This document shows positions 47,437 to 56,014 of a DNA stretch of 64,000 bases, piece after piece (within the stretch, counting starts at the first letter, position 1; each line of letters starts with the position of its first letter). This stretch comes from JAGVSZ01 sp963716855. GTDB taxonomy: Bacteria; Pseudomonadota; Gammaproteobacteria; Burkholderiales; SG8-39. The DNA is taken from the NCBI GenBank assembly GCA_963716855.1, contig CAVQUV010000009.1:1-64000 (forward strand), written 5' to 3'. The position numbers were made by a program, and so were the translations under genes. A model generated the notes under the pieces. The model was not told the origin of the DNA. It did not search any database and worked only from the letters and a program-made list of their open reading frames with translations.

Positions 47437-47847
47437 TCATTCGGCGGGAACGAACTTCACGAGCGTTGCCGAGGGCGTCACCGGCTCGAAGCTCGCGCGC
47501 ACCCGCATGCCGGACCGGATCCGCTCGTGCGGGACGTCGACGAGGTTGCTGAAGAGGCGCACGCCTTCGTCCAGCTTCACCTGGACGACGTCGTACGGCA
47601 CGTCGCGTGCGAACGCCGGCCAGTAGGCGCGGTGGAACGTGCAGTACGACTCGACGACGCCGCTGCCGGAGGTTGCGACCCATTCGTTCCGCTCGCCGCG
47701 GCAATGCGTGCAGTAGCGCGCGGCCGGGAATCGGTGGCGGCCGCAGTCGAGACAGCGTTGCAGCACTAGGACGCCGCGCCTGGCCCCGTCCCAGAACGGG
47801 CGATTCGCCACGTCGTCGGGCGGCAGCGGCTTCGCGTAGTCGCTCAT
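47437..47847 (-). CDS. DUF35 / OB-fold Zn-ribbon protein (copy 2)
   Basis: 136 residues, same layout as copy 1: FWDGARRGVLVLQ, zinc ribbon CLDCGRHRFPAARYCTHC, OB-fold YCTFHRAYWPAFARDVPYDVVQVKLDEGVRL. It overlaps its partner (copy 2) by four bases. The second copies of both proteins are clearly paralogous to the first, pointing to duplication of a two-gene module. Confidence 0.9.
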   Translation of the reverse strand: MSDYAKPLPPDDVANRPFWDGARRGVLVLQRCLDCGRHRFPAARYCTHCRGERNEWVATSGSGVVESYCTFHRAYWPAFARDVPYDVVQVKLDEGVRLFSNLVDVPHERIRSGMRVRASFEPVTPSATLVKFVPAE

Positions 47848-48986
47848 TGCGGGTCCCGCCCGTAGATCATCGAAGTGATGACCGGCGCGGCGGTCATGTA
47901 TTGGACCAGCGCCGCATCCGCGACCTGCCGTGCACCGCATTCGCCGCGCACCTGGCGCACCGCTTCGACGTTGAGCGCCCAGCCCTGCATGTAGGACTCC
48001 GACAGGTGGCCGCCGCTGGTGTTGGTCGGGAGCGCGCCGCCGAGCGCGAGCCTGCCGTCGGCGACGAACGGGCCGCTCTCGCCCACCGGGCAGAACCCGA
48101 AGCCCTCGAGCGAGAAGAGGACCGTCGGGGTGAAGTTGTCGTAGATCATCAGCGCATCCATGTCGCTCGGGCCCGCGCCGGCCATTGCATAGACGTCGCT
48201 CGCGACCCGCTGCATCGGGCCGCGCCAGTAATCCTCGGGCGGGAACGTCGATCCCGCGAACTCGGACGCCTGGGAGAAGCCGCGGATGTACGCGGGCGGC
48301 TTGCGGAGGTCGCGCGCGCGCTCGGTCGTGGTGAGGATCATCGCCACGCCGCCGTCGTTGATCAGGCAGTAGTCGAGCAGCCGCAACGGCTCGCAAATGA
48401 AGCGCGCGGCGCGATATTCCTCGAGCGTGAACGGCGTGCGCATCACCGCGTCCGGGTTGAGGCTCGCGTGCCGGCGGAACGCCATCGCGATCGCACCGAG
48501 CTGATCGGTCGTGGTGCCGTACTGCTCCATGTGCCGGCGCATCATCAGCGCGTGGAAGGCGCCGGGCGAGGTCATCCCGTACGGGAACCACAGCCCGGCG
48601 CCGCCGCTGCCGTACGCGTCGGAGGCGCCGCCGTACTGGTCGCCCGCGGAGCGGCCGTTGTTGCCGTAGACGAGCGCGACCGTTTCCGCCATTCCGGCGG
48701 CGATCACGGCGACGGCGGTCTGGATGCAGATGCCCGAGAACCGGCCCTGTCCCGGCGTGATCGTGGTGTAGCGCGGGTTGATGCCGGTGATCTCGCCGAA
48801 GCGCTGGTAGTCGGGAATCCGGTTGATGATGAGGCCGTCGATGTCCTCGAAGCCGAGGCCGCAGTCGTCGAGCGCCTCCTTCAGCGCCCATACGCCTAGG
48901 TCGTAGGCGTCGTACTCCGGCAGCTTGCCGTAGCGCGTCGTGCCCACGCCGGCGACCGCAACGCGCCCGGCGAGATCTTTCTTCAC
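47844..48986 (-). CDS. thiolase-fold protein (copy 2), Ltp2-like, no nucleophilic Cys
   Basis: 380 residues, thiolase superfamily. Start VAVAGVGTTRYGKL is family-like. The position of the nucleophilic Cys reads GRFSGICIQTAVAV: the Cys here is four residues later than the catalytic one. The C-terminal loop reads NTSGGHLSESYMQGWALNVEAVRQVRG: Tyr replaces the catalytic His of thiolases. A Tyr-bearing loop of this kind is what distinguishes the steroid side-chain aldolase Ltp2. It therefore probably cleaves C-C bonds by retro-aldol reaction with the DUF35 partner. First of the chain after SMP-30 (four-base overlap). Confidence 0.85.
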   Translation of the reverse strand: MKKDLAGRVAVAGVGTTRYGKLPEYDAYDLGVWALKEALDDCGLGFEDIDGLIINRIPDYQRFGEITGINPRYTTITPGQGRFSGICIQTAVAVIAAGMAETVALVYGNNGRSAGDQYGGASDAYGSGGAGLWFPYGMTSPGAFHALMMRRHMEQYGTTTDQLGAIAMAFRRHASLNPDAVMRTPFTLEEYRAARFICEPLRLLDYCLINDGGVAMILTTTERARDLRKPPAYIRGFSQASEFAGSTFPPEDYWRGPMQRVASDVYAMAGAGPSDMDALMIYDNFTPTVLFSLEGFGFCPVGESGPFVADGRLALGGALPTNTSGGHLSESYMQGWALNVEAVRQVRGECGARQVADAALVQYMTAAPVITSMIYGRDPQ

Positions 48987-49861
48987 CCGGCGAACCTCGG
49001 CTCGGGGAGCCCGCGCACGCCCACGTCGAGCGCGAACACGCCGCCCGCGTGCGGCTGCGCGACGAGCGCATCGCCGGCGAGGTCCATGCGCGCGCTCGTC
49101 ACGTACAGCGTAGCGAGGTCCGGTCCGCCGAACATGCAGGTCGTTGGCCGCTGGACCGGCATGCGGACCGCGCGATCGAGCCTGCCGTCGGGCGCGTAGC
49201 GATGGATGGCCCAGCGGTCGAACTGGGCGCTCCAGACGAAGCCCTCCGCGTCCACGGTCATGCCGTCCGGCCCGCCGTGACCGGCGTCGACCTCCACGAA
49301 CACGCGGCGATTTGCGATGGTGCCTGCCGCCCGGTCGAAGTCGTAGCAGTAGATTCGCCGCGAGGGGGTGTCGGTGAAGTACATCGTCCGGTCGTCGGGA
49401 CTCCAGCCGATGCCGTTCGAGATCGTGAAGCCGCGGTCCATCGCCGCCACGCGGAAGTCCGGCCCGACGCGATAGAGCTGTCCGATCGCCGCGCCGAGCT
49501 TGCGGTCGAGAGTCCCCGCCCAGAAACGGCCCGCGCGATCGACCTTACCGTCGTTGAAGCGTTCGTCTCCGAGCGTCAGGCCGGGCGTCTCCAGCCCGTG
49601 GAGCTCGCCGCCCGGCTCATCGAGCGTCGCGAACCCGTTGCGGAACGCGAACAGGAATCCACCGTTCTTGCGCAGCGCAAAAGATCCCGGGGGTTTCGGC
49701 AGCGGCCAGTGGTCGACGCGGTCCGCGCGCGGATCGAAGCGCCACAGCGACGGGCTCGAGATGTCGATCCACCAGAGCAGGCGCTCCTGCGGACACCACA
49801 CCGCGCCCTCGCCGAGCACGTTCTTGCAGTCGACCGCGCAGGTCGCCTGGACAGAGCCCAT
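48983..49861 (-). CDS. SMP-30/gluconolactonase family protein (copy 1)
   Basis: 292 residues, six-bladed propeller. Metal-binding Glu in VLGEGAVW near 17, Asn in ISNGIGWSPDDRTMYFTDTPS near 147, Asp in GGPDGMTVDAEG near 197. Members hydrolyse sugar or other lactones. First gene of the ten-gene unit; its C-terminus GVRGLPEPRFAG is identical over 12 residues to that of copy 2 at 53031. ATG 49861 ends near a divergent start at 50080. Confidence 0.9.
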   Translation of the reverse strand: MGSVQATCAVDCKNVLGEGAVWCPQERLLWWIDISSPSLWRFDPRADRVDHWPLPKPPGSFALRKNGGFLFAFRNGFATLDEPGGELHGLETPGLTLGDERFNDGKVDRAGRFWAGTLDRKLGAAIGQLYRVGPDFRVAAMDRGFTISNGIGWSPDDRTMYFTDTPSRRIYCYDFDRAAGTIANRRVFVEVDAGHGGPDGMTVDAEGFVWSAQFDRWAIHRYAPDGRLDRAVRMPVQRPTTCMFGGPDLATLYVTSARMDLAGDALVAQPHAGGVFALDVGVRGLPEPRFAG

Positions 49862-49970
49862 TGGAATTCCCTCGCGCTTCGCGCTCGGGATGCGCCCTTG
49901 GGGCGGCCCGGCGGGCGCATGCCTCCTCCGTTCGGCGCCGCCCGTCCGCTGTCGCGCAGCGAGGTGTTGT

Positions 49971-50000
49971 TGGGCGCGGCGATATCTTGTTGGCTATGAT
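49971..50000 (+). promoter_or_regulatory. possible promoter of the MmgE/PrpD gene
   Basis: TTGGGC (49971-49976) and TATGAT (49995-50000) are 18 bases apart in the gap between divergent genes. Transcription would begin near 50007, upstream of the start codon I prefer (50080). Modest match. Confidence 0.35.
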
Positions 50001-50079
50001 GCTAGCGCCTTATCGACCGGCCGACAATCCAATCACCAGCGCGATGAGCGAGCGACCGAATCCCACCGGGAGTCCCTCG

Positions 50080-51411
50080 ATGGCGCGCTCGATCGCGCGC
50101 TGGATCCGGGACGTCGACGCGGCGGACTTCGACCCGCGCGTTCTCGACAAGGCAAAGCTGTGCCTGCTCGACATGATCGGCGTCGCCGCAGCAGCAAGCG
50201 ATCTGCCGTGGAGCCGGCAGGCGGCCGGGTACGCCGCGGCGATGGGCAGCGACCAGGCGACGCTGATCGGGTCGCGTGCGCGCGCGAGCGTCGCGGAAGC
50301 CGCATTCGCGAACGCGACGACGGCGCACGGGCTCGTGCAGGAGGACATGCACACTCCGAGCGTGTCGCACATCGGCGTCGTCGTCTGGCCGACGCTACTC
50401 GCGCTCGCGGAAAGCCAGCGCGTAACCGGGCGCGAGATCGTCGCCGCCGGCGTCGTCGGCTATCAGGTCATGGGCCGGCTCGGGCAGGCGCTGATCACAC
50501 AGGACGTGGCGCAGCGGTTCCGCCCGACCGGCCTCGTCGGGGCCGTGGGAGCGGTGGCGGCGGGCGCCCGACTGCTGCGCCTGTCGGAGGACGAAACGGT
50601 GAATGCGCTCGCGCTCGCCGCCAACACCGCCGGCGGCCTGAACGAGTGGCCATATTCGGGCGGGGGCGAGATGTTCTTTCATCCCGGCTTCGCCGCGCGC
50701 AACGCGATAACCGCGCTCTTGCTCGCGCGCACAGGCGCCGAGGCGTCCGAGTCGGCGCTCGACGGACGCGCGGGGCTCTTCGCCGCGTTTGGCGGCGCGC
50801 CACGCGCGACGCTCGCACTCGGCGGCGAGTGGGAGATCCTCGCCGCGTACCACAAGCCCGCGCCGGCCTGCAACTACGCGCAGACGCCGGCGCAGGCGGC
50901 GCTGGCGGTGCGCAGCGTGCACGGGATCGCGCCGCGCAACATCGAGGGGGTCGTGGTGAAGAGCTTCCCCGAGGCGATCGCCTACCCTGGCTGCGATCAC
51001 GCCGGCCCGTATCGCTCGCAGCTCCAGGCGAAGATGAGCATCCAGTTCACCGTCGCCGCTGTACTGGAACACGGCCGGCTCGACGACGAAGTGTTCCGCA
51101 GCTTCGGCGCCCACGGCGAAGTCGCGCAGCTCGCCCGGCGTGTGCGGCTCGAGAACGACGCCGAGCTCGCGCGCGGGTATCCGCAGCGGCAGGGCGCAGA
51201 GGTGGTGGTGTCGTTGCGGGATGGCCGGATCGCGAGCCGGCGCCTCGTTGCGCTCGAGCCGCTCGATCCGGCGGGCGTGCGCCGTCGCACGCGCACCGCG
51301 CTCGCCCGGGTGCTGAATAACGCGAGAGCGGAGCAGATCGAGCGCGACATCGATGCGATCACGGATTGCCCGGACGTGGCGCGGATCGTGCGGCTCCTCG
51401 CGCGCGACTGA
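50080..51411 (+). CDS. MmgE/PrpD family protein
   Basis: 443 residues. The family includes 2-methylcitrate dehydratase and cis-aconitate/itaconate-related enzymes. Signs: LDKAKLCLLDMIGVAAAA near 23, FANATTAHGLVQEDMHTPSVSHIGVVVWPTLLALAE near 77, GGGEMFFHPGFAARNAITALLLA near 200 and YPGCDHAGPYRSQLQAKMSIQFTVAA near 303. ATG 50080 is chosen over 49996 and 50044 because GGGAG (50068-50072) is well spaced and homologues start here (ARSIARWI). Ends ten bases before the acyl-CoA ligase. Confidence 0.88.
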   Translation: MARSIARWIRDVDAADFDPRVLDKAKLCLLDMIGVAAAASDLPWSRQAAGYAAAMGSDQATLIGSRARASVAEAAFANATTAHGLVQEDMHTPSVSHIGVVVWPTLLALAESQRVTGREIVAAGVVGYQVMGRLGQALITQDVAQRFRPTGLVGAVGAVAAGARLLRLSEDETVNALALAANTAGGLNEWPYSGGGEMFFHPGFAARNAITALLLARTGAEASESALDGRAGLFAAFGGAPRATLALGGEWEILAAYHKPAPACNYAQTPAQAALAVRSVHGIAPRNIEGVVVKSFPEAIAYPGCDHAGPYRSQLQAKMSIQFTVAAVLEHGRLDDEVFRSFGAHGEVAQLARRVRLENDAELARGYPQRQGAEVVVSLRDGRIASRRLVALEPLDPAGVRRRTRTALARVLNNARAEQIERDIDAITDCPDVARIVRLLARD

Positions 51412-51421
51412 GGGCCTGGTC

Positions 51422-53020
51422 GTGGCGACGATGCCGACCAGCCGGACCATCCCGGACCTGATCGACGAGCTGGCGCAGCGCTTCCCCGATCGCGAGGCGC
51501 TGGTCGGATCTGGCCAGCGCTACTCCTACCGCCAGCTCCGCGCCGAGGTGCGGCGCATTGCGCGCGGTCTGCACGCGCTCGGCGTTCGTCGCGGCGACAA
51601 GGTCGCGATCCTGATGGGCAACCGGCCCGAGTGGCTGATCGCCGACTTCGCGATCACGCTGCTCGGCGGCGTGATGGTCGGCGTAAACACCTGGGCGACC
51701 GCGCGCGAGCTGGAGTACGTCCTCGACCACTCCGACACGCGGCTCCTGATCACGGCCAACCGCTTCCTGAAGTACGACTATCGCGCGCTGCTCGCGGAGC
51801 TCCAGCCGCACCGCGAACGGCTGCCGCAGCTCGAACGGATCGTCGGCCTGGGCGACGAGCTCCCCGGCGGCTGGCTCCGGTATGCCGATCTGGCGTCGCT
51901 CGGAACGCCGGTACCCGACGCCGCGATCGATGCCGCGCAGCGCGCGATCGCGCCCAACGACGTGGCTTATCTCCTCTACACCTCGGGTTCGACCTCGCTG
52001 CCTAAGGGCGTCCAGCTCCAGCACTACGCGCTGATCGAGAACATGTGGCAGATCGGCGAGCGCCAGCGCGTCACGGAGCGCGACCGGCTATGGCTCGCGG
52101 TGTCGCTCTTCTGGGGGCTTGGTTGCGAGAATGCGCTGTTCAATGTCCTGACCCACGCCGGCTGCGTCGTGCTGCAGGAGTACTTCGACGCCGGCGAGGC
52201 GCTCGCGCTGATCGAGCGCGAGCGCTGCACGCTGTTCTACGGAACACCCAACATGGCGCAGGCCCTGCACGAGCATCCCGACCGGGCGCGGCGCAATCTG
52301 TCGAGCCTGCGCGGCGGCGGGACGATCGGGACGCCCGAGCAGATCATGCGCATCGTGGAGCTCGGGGCGCGCGAGATCTGCAACATCTACGGCCTGACCG
52401 AGACGTACGGCAACTGCAACGTCGCCGACGCCGTCGATCCGCTCGAAAAGCGGCTCGCGAGCGTGGGGCGGCCGCTCGTCGGCGTCGATCAGCGGATCGT
52501 CGATCCGCAGACCGGCCGGATGCTACCGCCCGGCGAGGTGGGCGAGATCCGGGTGAAAGGCTACGTGACGTGCGGCTACTACAAGGACCCGGCGCGCACC
52601 GCCGAATCGTTCGACGAGCACGGATACTTCCGGACCGGCGACCTCGGTATCGCCGACGCCAACGGCCACCTGCACTTTCGCGGCCGGATCAAGGAGATGG
52701 TCAAGACCGGCGGTATCAACGTCGCGCCGATCGAGGTGGAAGAGGTGCTGATGAGCCATCCCGGGGTGCACGCTGCGTTCGTCACGGGCGTGCCCGATCC
52801 GCAGCGCGACGAAGTGCTCGCCGCAGTGATCGTCCCGAAGCCGGGCGCGACGCTGTCGGAAGAGGACGTCTGTGCGTTCTGCCGTAAGGCGCTCGCGGGG
52901 TACAAGGTGCCGCGACTGATCCGGTTCGTGGCGGAGCACGAGCTGCCGCTCACGACGACGGGGAAGCTGCAGAAGAACCGGCTCGCCGCGACGTTCTTCG
53001 CCGATCGCTCGACTGACTGA
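51422..53020 (+). CDS. AMP-dependent acyl-CoA ligase
   Basis: 532 residues, ANL superfamily; activates a carboxylic acid to an acyl-AMP, then to a CoA thioester. AMP-binding P-loop LLYTSGSTSLPKGVQ near 182, NIYGLTETYGN near 322, GYFRTGDLG near 402, FRGRIKEMVKTGGINVAP near 419 with the hinge, and the catalytic Lys in TTTGKLQKNR near 515. Fatty or aromatic acid specificity cannot be told. GTG 51422 follows GAGGG with correct spacing; ATG 51431 is possible. Ten bases after the MmgE/PrpD gene, so co-transcribed. Confidence 0.9.
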   Translation: MATMPTSRTIPDLIDELAQRFPDREALVGSGQRYSYRQLRAEVRRIARGLHALGVRRGDKVAILMGNRPEWLIADFAITLLGGVMVGVNTWATARELEYVLDHSDTRLLITANRFLKYDYRALLAELQPHRERLPQLERIVGLGDELPGGWLRYADLASLGTPVPDAAIDAAQRAIAPNDVAYLLYTSGSTSLPKGVQLQHYALIENMWQIGERQRVTERDRLWLAVSLFWGLGCENALFNVLTHAGCVVLQEYFDAGEALALIERERCTLFYGTPNMAQALHEHPDRARRNLSSLRGGGTIGTPEQIMRIVELGAREICNIYGLTETYGNCNVADAVDPLEKRLASVGRPLVGVDQRIVDPQTGRMLPPGEVGEIRVKGYVTCGYYKDPARTAESFDEHGYFRTGDLGIADANGHLHFRGRIKEMVKTGGINVAPIEVEEVLMSHPGVHAAFVTGVPDPQRDEVLAAVIVPKPGATLSEEDVCAFCRKALAGYKVPRLIRFVAEHELPLTTTGKLQKNRLAATFFADRSTD

Positions 53021-53030
53021 AGGCAGTGGC

Positions 53031-53945
53031 TCAGCCGGCAAACCGCGGTTCCGGCAACCCGCGGACGCCGAGCCCGGTCACCTTGAAGAGGCTCCCGGCG
53101 AGGAACTGGGGCTTCGATTCCTTCGCGAAGAGATCGTGGACCGCCGGGTGCTTCACCCGGGCCATCGACGTGACGTACAGCTCGTCGAGCCGCTCACCGC
53201 CGAACATGCAGCTCGTGATGTTCCGAACCGGCATGCCGATGCGCCGCTCGACCGAGCCGTCGGGCGCGTAGCGGACGAGCTCGCCGGAGATGAGCTGCGC
53301 GTTCCACACGCAGCCCTCGTCGTCGATCGTCGAGCCGTCGGCGACGCCGGCGTCGTCCTTGAACGACGCGAACACGCGCTTGTTGGCGAGGCTGCCGGTC
53401 GCGATGTCGAAGTCGTGCGCCCAGTACTCGCCCTGGAAGGTGTCGGCGAAGTAGAACGTCCGGTCGTCAGGGCTCCAGCACGGGCCGTTCGAGCATATGA
53501 TCCCGGCATCCACCTTGGTGACGCGCAGATCGGGATCGAGCCGGTACAGCCCGCAGATCGCGAGCTCCTCCTTGTCGTCCATGCCGCCGGCGTAGAAGCG
53601 GCCGCGGCGGTCGCACTTGCCGTCGTTCAGCCGCGTGCGTGGAACGTCGGCCTCGACGAGCTGGATGAGGTCGAGCCTGCCGCTCGCGAAGTCGAAAAAG
53701 TAGAACCCGTCGTCGAGCGCGAGCACCGCGCCGCCGTCCCGGCGCAGCGCCATCGCGCCGACGTCGCGATCGAGCGACCAGTTCTCGACCTTGCCGGTGC
53801 GCGGGTCGAGCCGCCAGATCGACGGCTTGCCGACGCGCCGGCCGGTGCCGTCGACCCAGTAGAGCCGGCCCTCGTCGACGTCCCATACTGGCCCCTCGCC
53901 GAGATGGTTCTCGCACGCGAGGATGCACTCGATCTTGAGCGCCAT
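53031..53945 (-). CDS. SMP-30/gluconolactonase family protein (copy 2)
   Basis: 304 residues, propeller with HLGEGPVWD (Glu near 17), CSNGPCWSPDDRTFYFADTF (Asn near 152) and VADGSTIDDEG (Asp near 201). Much diverged from copy 1 except for the identical C-terminal GVRGLPEPRFAG. It ends 10 bases past the acyl-CoA ligase (convergent) and starts four bases after the Bug receptor gene on the same strand. Confidence 0.9.
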   Translation of the reverse strand: MALKIECILACENHLGEGPVWDVDEGRLYWVDGTGRRVGKPSIWRLDPRTGKVENWSLDRDVGAMALRRDGGAVLALDDGFYFFDFASGRLDLIQLVEADVPRTRLNDGKCDRRGRFYAGGMDDKEELAICGLYRLDPDLRVTKVDAGIICSNGPCWSPDDRTFYFADTFQGEYWAHDFDIATGSLANKRVFASFKDDAGVADGSTIDDEGCVWNAQLISGELVRYAPDGSVERRIGMPVRNITSCMFGGERLDELYVTSMARVKHPAVHDLFAKESKPQFLAGSLFKVTGLGVRGLPEPRFAG

Positions 53946-53949
53946 GGCT

Positions 53950-54933
53950 TCAGTCGATTCTGGCGCCGGAGACCTTCACGGCCTGCGCATATTTCTCCGA
54001 AGCCGCGCGGATGCGCGCACCGTATTCCTCGGGCGTGCTTCCGACCGGCTCGATGTCGAGTTGGGCGAAGCGCTGCGCGACCTCGGGCGTCTTCACCGCC
54101 TTCGCGATCTCCTGCGACATCCGCGCCACGATGGCCGGGGACGTGCCGGCCGGCGCGAGGAGCCCGATGTTCGGCGCGAAGTCGTAACCGGCCACGCCGA
54201 GCTCGGCCACGGTCGGCACGTCGGGCGCCGTCGGCGAGCGCTTGGCCGTGCTCACCGCCAGCACCTTCACCCGCCCGGCCTTCACGTGCGCCGCGATGGA
54301 AGGCATCGCGGAGTACGCCATGGTGACGTCGCCGCTGACGAGCGCCGGAATCGACTGGCCGGTGCCCTTGTACGGGATGTGGACGATGCTCAAGCCCAGC
54401 GCGCTCTTGAGGGACTCGGTCGCGAGGTGGTGGATGCTGCCCATCCCCGAGGAGCCGTAGTTGAGCTGGCCGGGCTTTGCCTTGGCAAGCGCAACCAGTT
54501 CGCCGAAGTCCTTCACCGGGACGCTGGCGTTGGCGACGAGGAAGAGGTTCGCGGTGGCGATCAGGCTGACCGGGACGAAATCCTTCACCGGGTCGTACGG
54601 CAGCTTCACATAGAGGAACTGGTTGATCGAGACCTGGCCGACGTCGGCGACGAGGAACGTGTACCCGTCGGGCGCGGCGCGCGCGACCGCTTCGCTGCCG
54701 GGGATGCCGCCCGCGCCGCCGCGGTTCTCGACCGTCACCTGCTGGCCGAGGCTCTCGGAGACCTTCTGAGCGACGATGCGGGCGATCGTGTCGGGCAACC
54801 CACCGGCCGCGTACGGCACGATCCAGCGCACCGGCTTCGCGGGCCATGCGTCCTGGCCCAGCGCGGGTGCCGACAGGGGCAGCACGGCGAGGGCCGCGAG
54901 CAGGCCTGTTATCCGCTTCAACGAACGGTTCAT
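53950..54933 (-). CDS. Bug-family (tripartite tricarboxylate transporter type) solute receptor
   Basis: 327 residues with a signal peptide (LLAALAVLPLSAPALGQ). Signs: WPAKPVRWIVPYAAGGLPDTIARIVAQKVSESLGQQVTVENRGGAGGIPGSEAVARAAPDGYT, the classic Bug opening. No tctA/tctB membrane genes are here; unpaired receptors are very common in betaproteobacteria. It precedes SMP-30 copy 2 by four bases. The bound carboxylate is unknown. Confidence 0.92.
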   Translation of the reverse strand: MNRSLKRITGLLAALAVLPLSAPALGQDAWPAKPVRWIVPYAAGGLPDTIARIVAQKVSESLGQQVTVENRGGAGGIPGSEAVARAAPDGYTFLVADVGQVSINQFLYVKLPYDPVKDFVPVSLIATANLFLVANASVPVKDFGELVALAKAKPGQLNYGSSGMGSIHHLATESLKSALGLSIVHIPYKGTGQSIPALVSGDVTMAYSAMPSIAAHVKAGRVKVLAVSTAKRSPTAPDVPTVAELGVAGYDFAPNIGLLAPAGTSPAIVARMSQEIAKAVKTPEVAQRFAQLDIEPVGSTPEEYGARIRAASEKYAQAVKVSGARID

Positions 54934-54986
54934 GGCGCTTCCTCCTCTCCGAGCCCCTAATATACGCGGCGAGGAGGATTCGAGCG

Positions 54987-55979
54987 ATGGCCAGGCTGCG
55001 CATGACGCTCGCGTGCTGGGACTACGATCGCACGCGCGCGCTCGCCGACGGGACGGTACGACCCGAGGGGATCGACCTCGTGTATCTGCCGCAGCCGGTG
55101 GAGGAGACGTTCTTCCGCATGCTGCGGCACCGGGAGTTCGACTGCGCCGAGATGTCGCTCTCCTCGTACGCGATGTCGCTCGGGCGCGACGACCGACCGT
55201 TCGTCGCGATCCCCGTCTTTCCGTCGCGCTTTTTCCGGCACTCCTGCATTTTCGTCTCGGCGCGCAGCGGGATCACGCGGCCGAGCGAGCTCGCCGGGCG
55301 GCGCGTCGGCAGCCCGGAGTACCAGATGACCGCGCCAGTCTGGATTCGCGGCATCCTCGCCGACGAGTACGGCGTCGCGGTCGCGAGCCCGCAATACCTG
55401 ACCGGCGGCGAGGAGGAGCCGGGGCGGACCGAGAAGCTCGCCCTCGATCTCCCGCCCGCGATTCGCGTCGCGCGCATCGGCGCCGACCAGACGCTCGCGC
55501 GCATGCTCGCCGACGGCGAACTCGACGCGCTCTACACCGCGCGCGCCCCGTCGACGTTCCGCACGCGCCCGGAAGACGTGCGGCGGTTGTTCCCGGATTA
55601 CGTCGCCGTCGAGCGCGACTACTTTCGCCGCACGCGGATCTTCCCGATCATGCACACGGTCGTTATCCGCCGCGACGTGTACGAGCGCAACCGCTGGTGC
55701 GCGCGCGAGCTGTACAAGGCGTTCGTGGTCGCGCAGCGCAAGACCTACCGCGATCTCGAGGAGACGGCGGCCCACAAGGCGATGCTCCCCTGGCTGACTG
55801 CGCACGTCGAGGAGATGCAGCGGACCCTGGGCGACGACTGGTGGGCCTACGGGCTGGAGCCGAATCGCCACGTGCTGGAGACCTTTCTGCGCTACCACCA
55901 TGAGCAGGGCTTGTCGAAGCGTTGGCTCGCGCCGGAGGAACTGTTCGCCGCGGAGACGCTCGAAGCGTTCAAGGTGTGA
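54987..55979 (+). CDS. 4,5-dihydroxyphthalate decarboxylase-like (Pht5 family) protein
   Basis: 330 residues, periplasmic-binding-protein-II fold without a signal peptide. RMTLACWDYDRTRALADGTVRPEGIDLVYLP and MLRHREFDCAEMSLSSYAMSLGRDDRPFVAIPVFPSRFFRHSCIFV are the opening of this family, which includes 4,5-dihydroxyphthalate decarboxylase (Pht5). Only some members are decarboxylases; others are putative substrate-binding proteins. GAGGAGGA precedes ATG 54987. Divergent from the Bug receptor. Confidence 0.82.
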   Translation: MARLRMTLACWDYDRTRALADGTVRPEGIDLVYLPQPVEETFFRMLRHREFDCAEMSLSSYAMSLGRDDRPFVAIPVFPSRFFRHSCIFVSARSGITRPSELAGRRVGSPEYQMTAPVWIRGILADEYGVAVASPQYLTGGEEEPGRTEKLALDLPPAIRVARIGADQTLARMLADGELDALYTARAPSTFRTRPEDVRRLFPDYVAVERDYFRRTRIFPIMHTVVIRRDVYERNRWCARELYKAFVVAQRKTYRDLEETAAHKAMLPWLTAHVEEMQRTLGDDWWAYGLEPNRHVLETFLRYHHEQGLSKRWLAPEELFAAETLEAFKV

Positions 55980-56014
55980 GCGGGGCTAGAATGCGAGCGC
56001 AAGCCCCGATCGCA

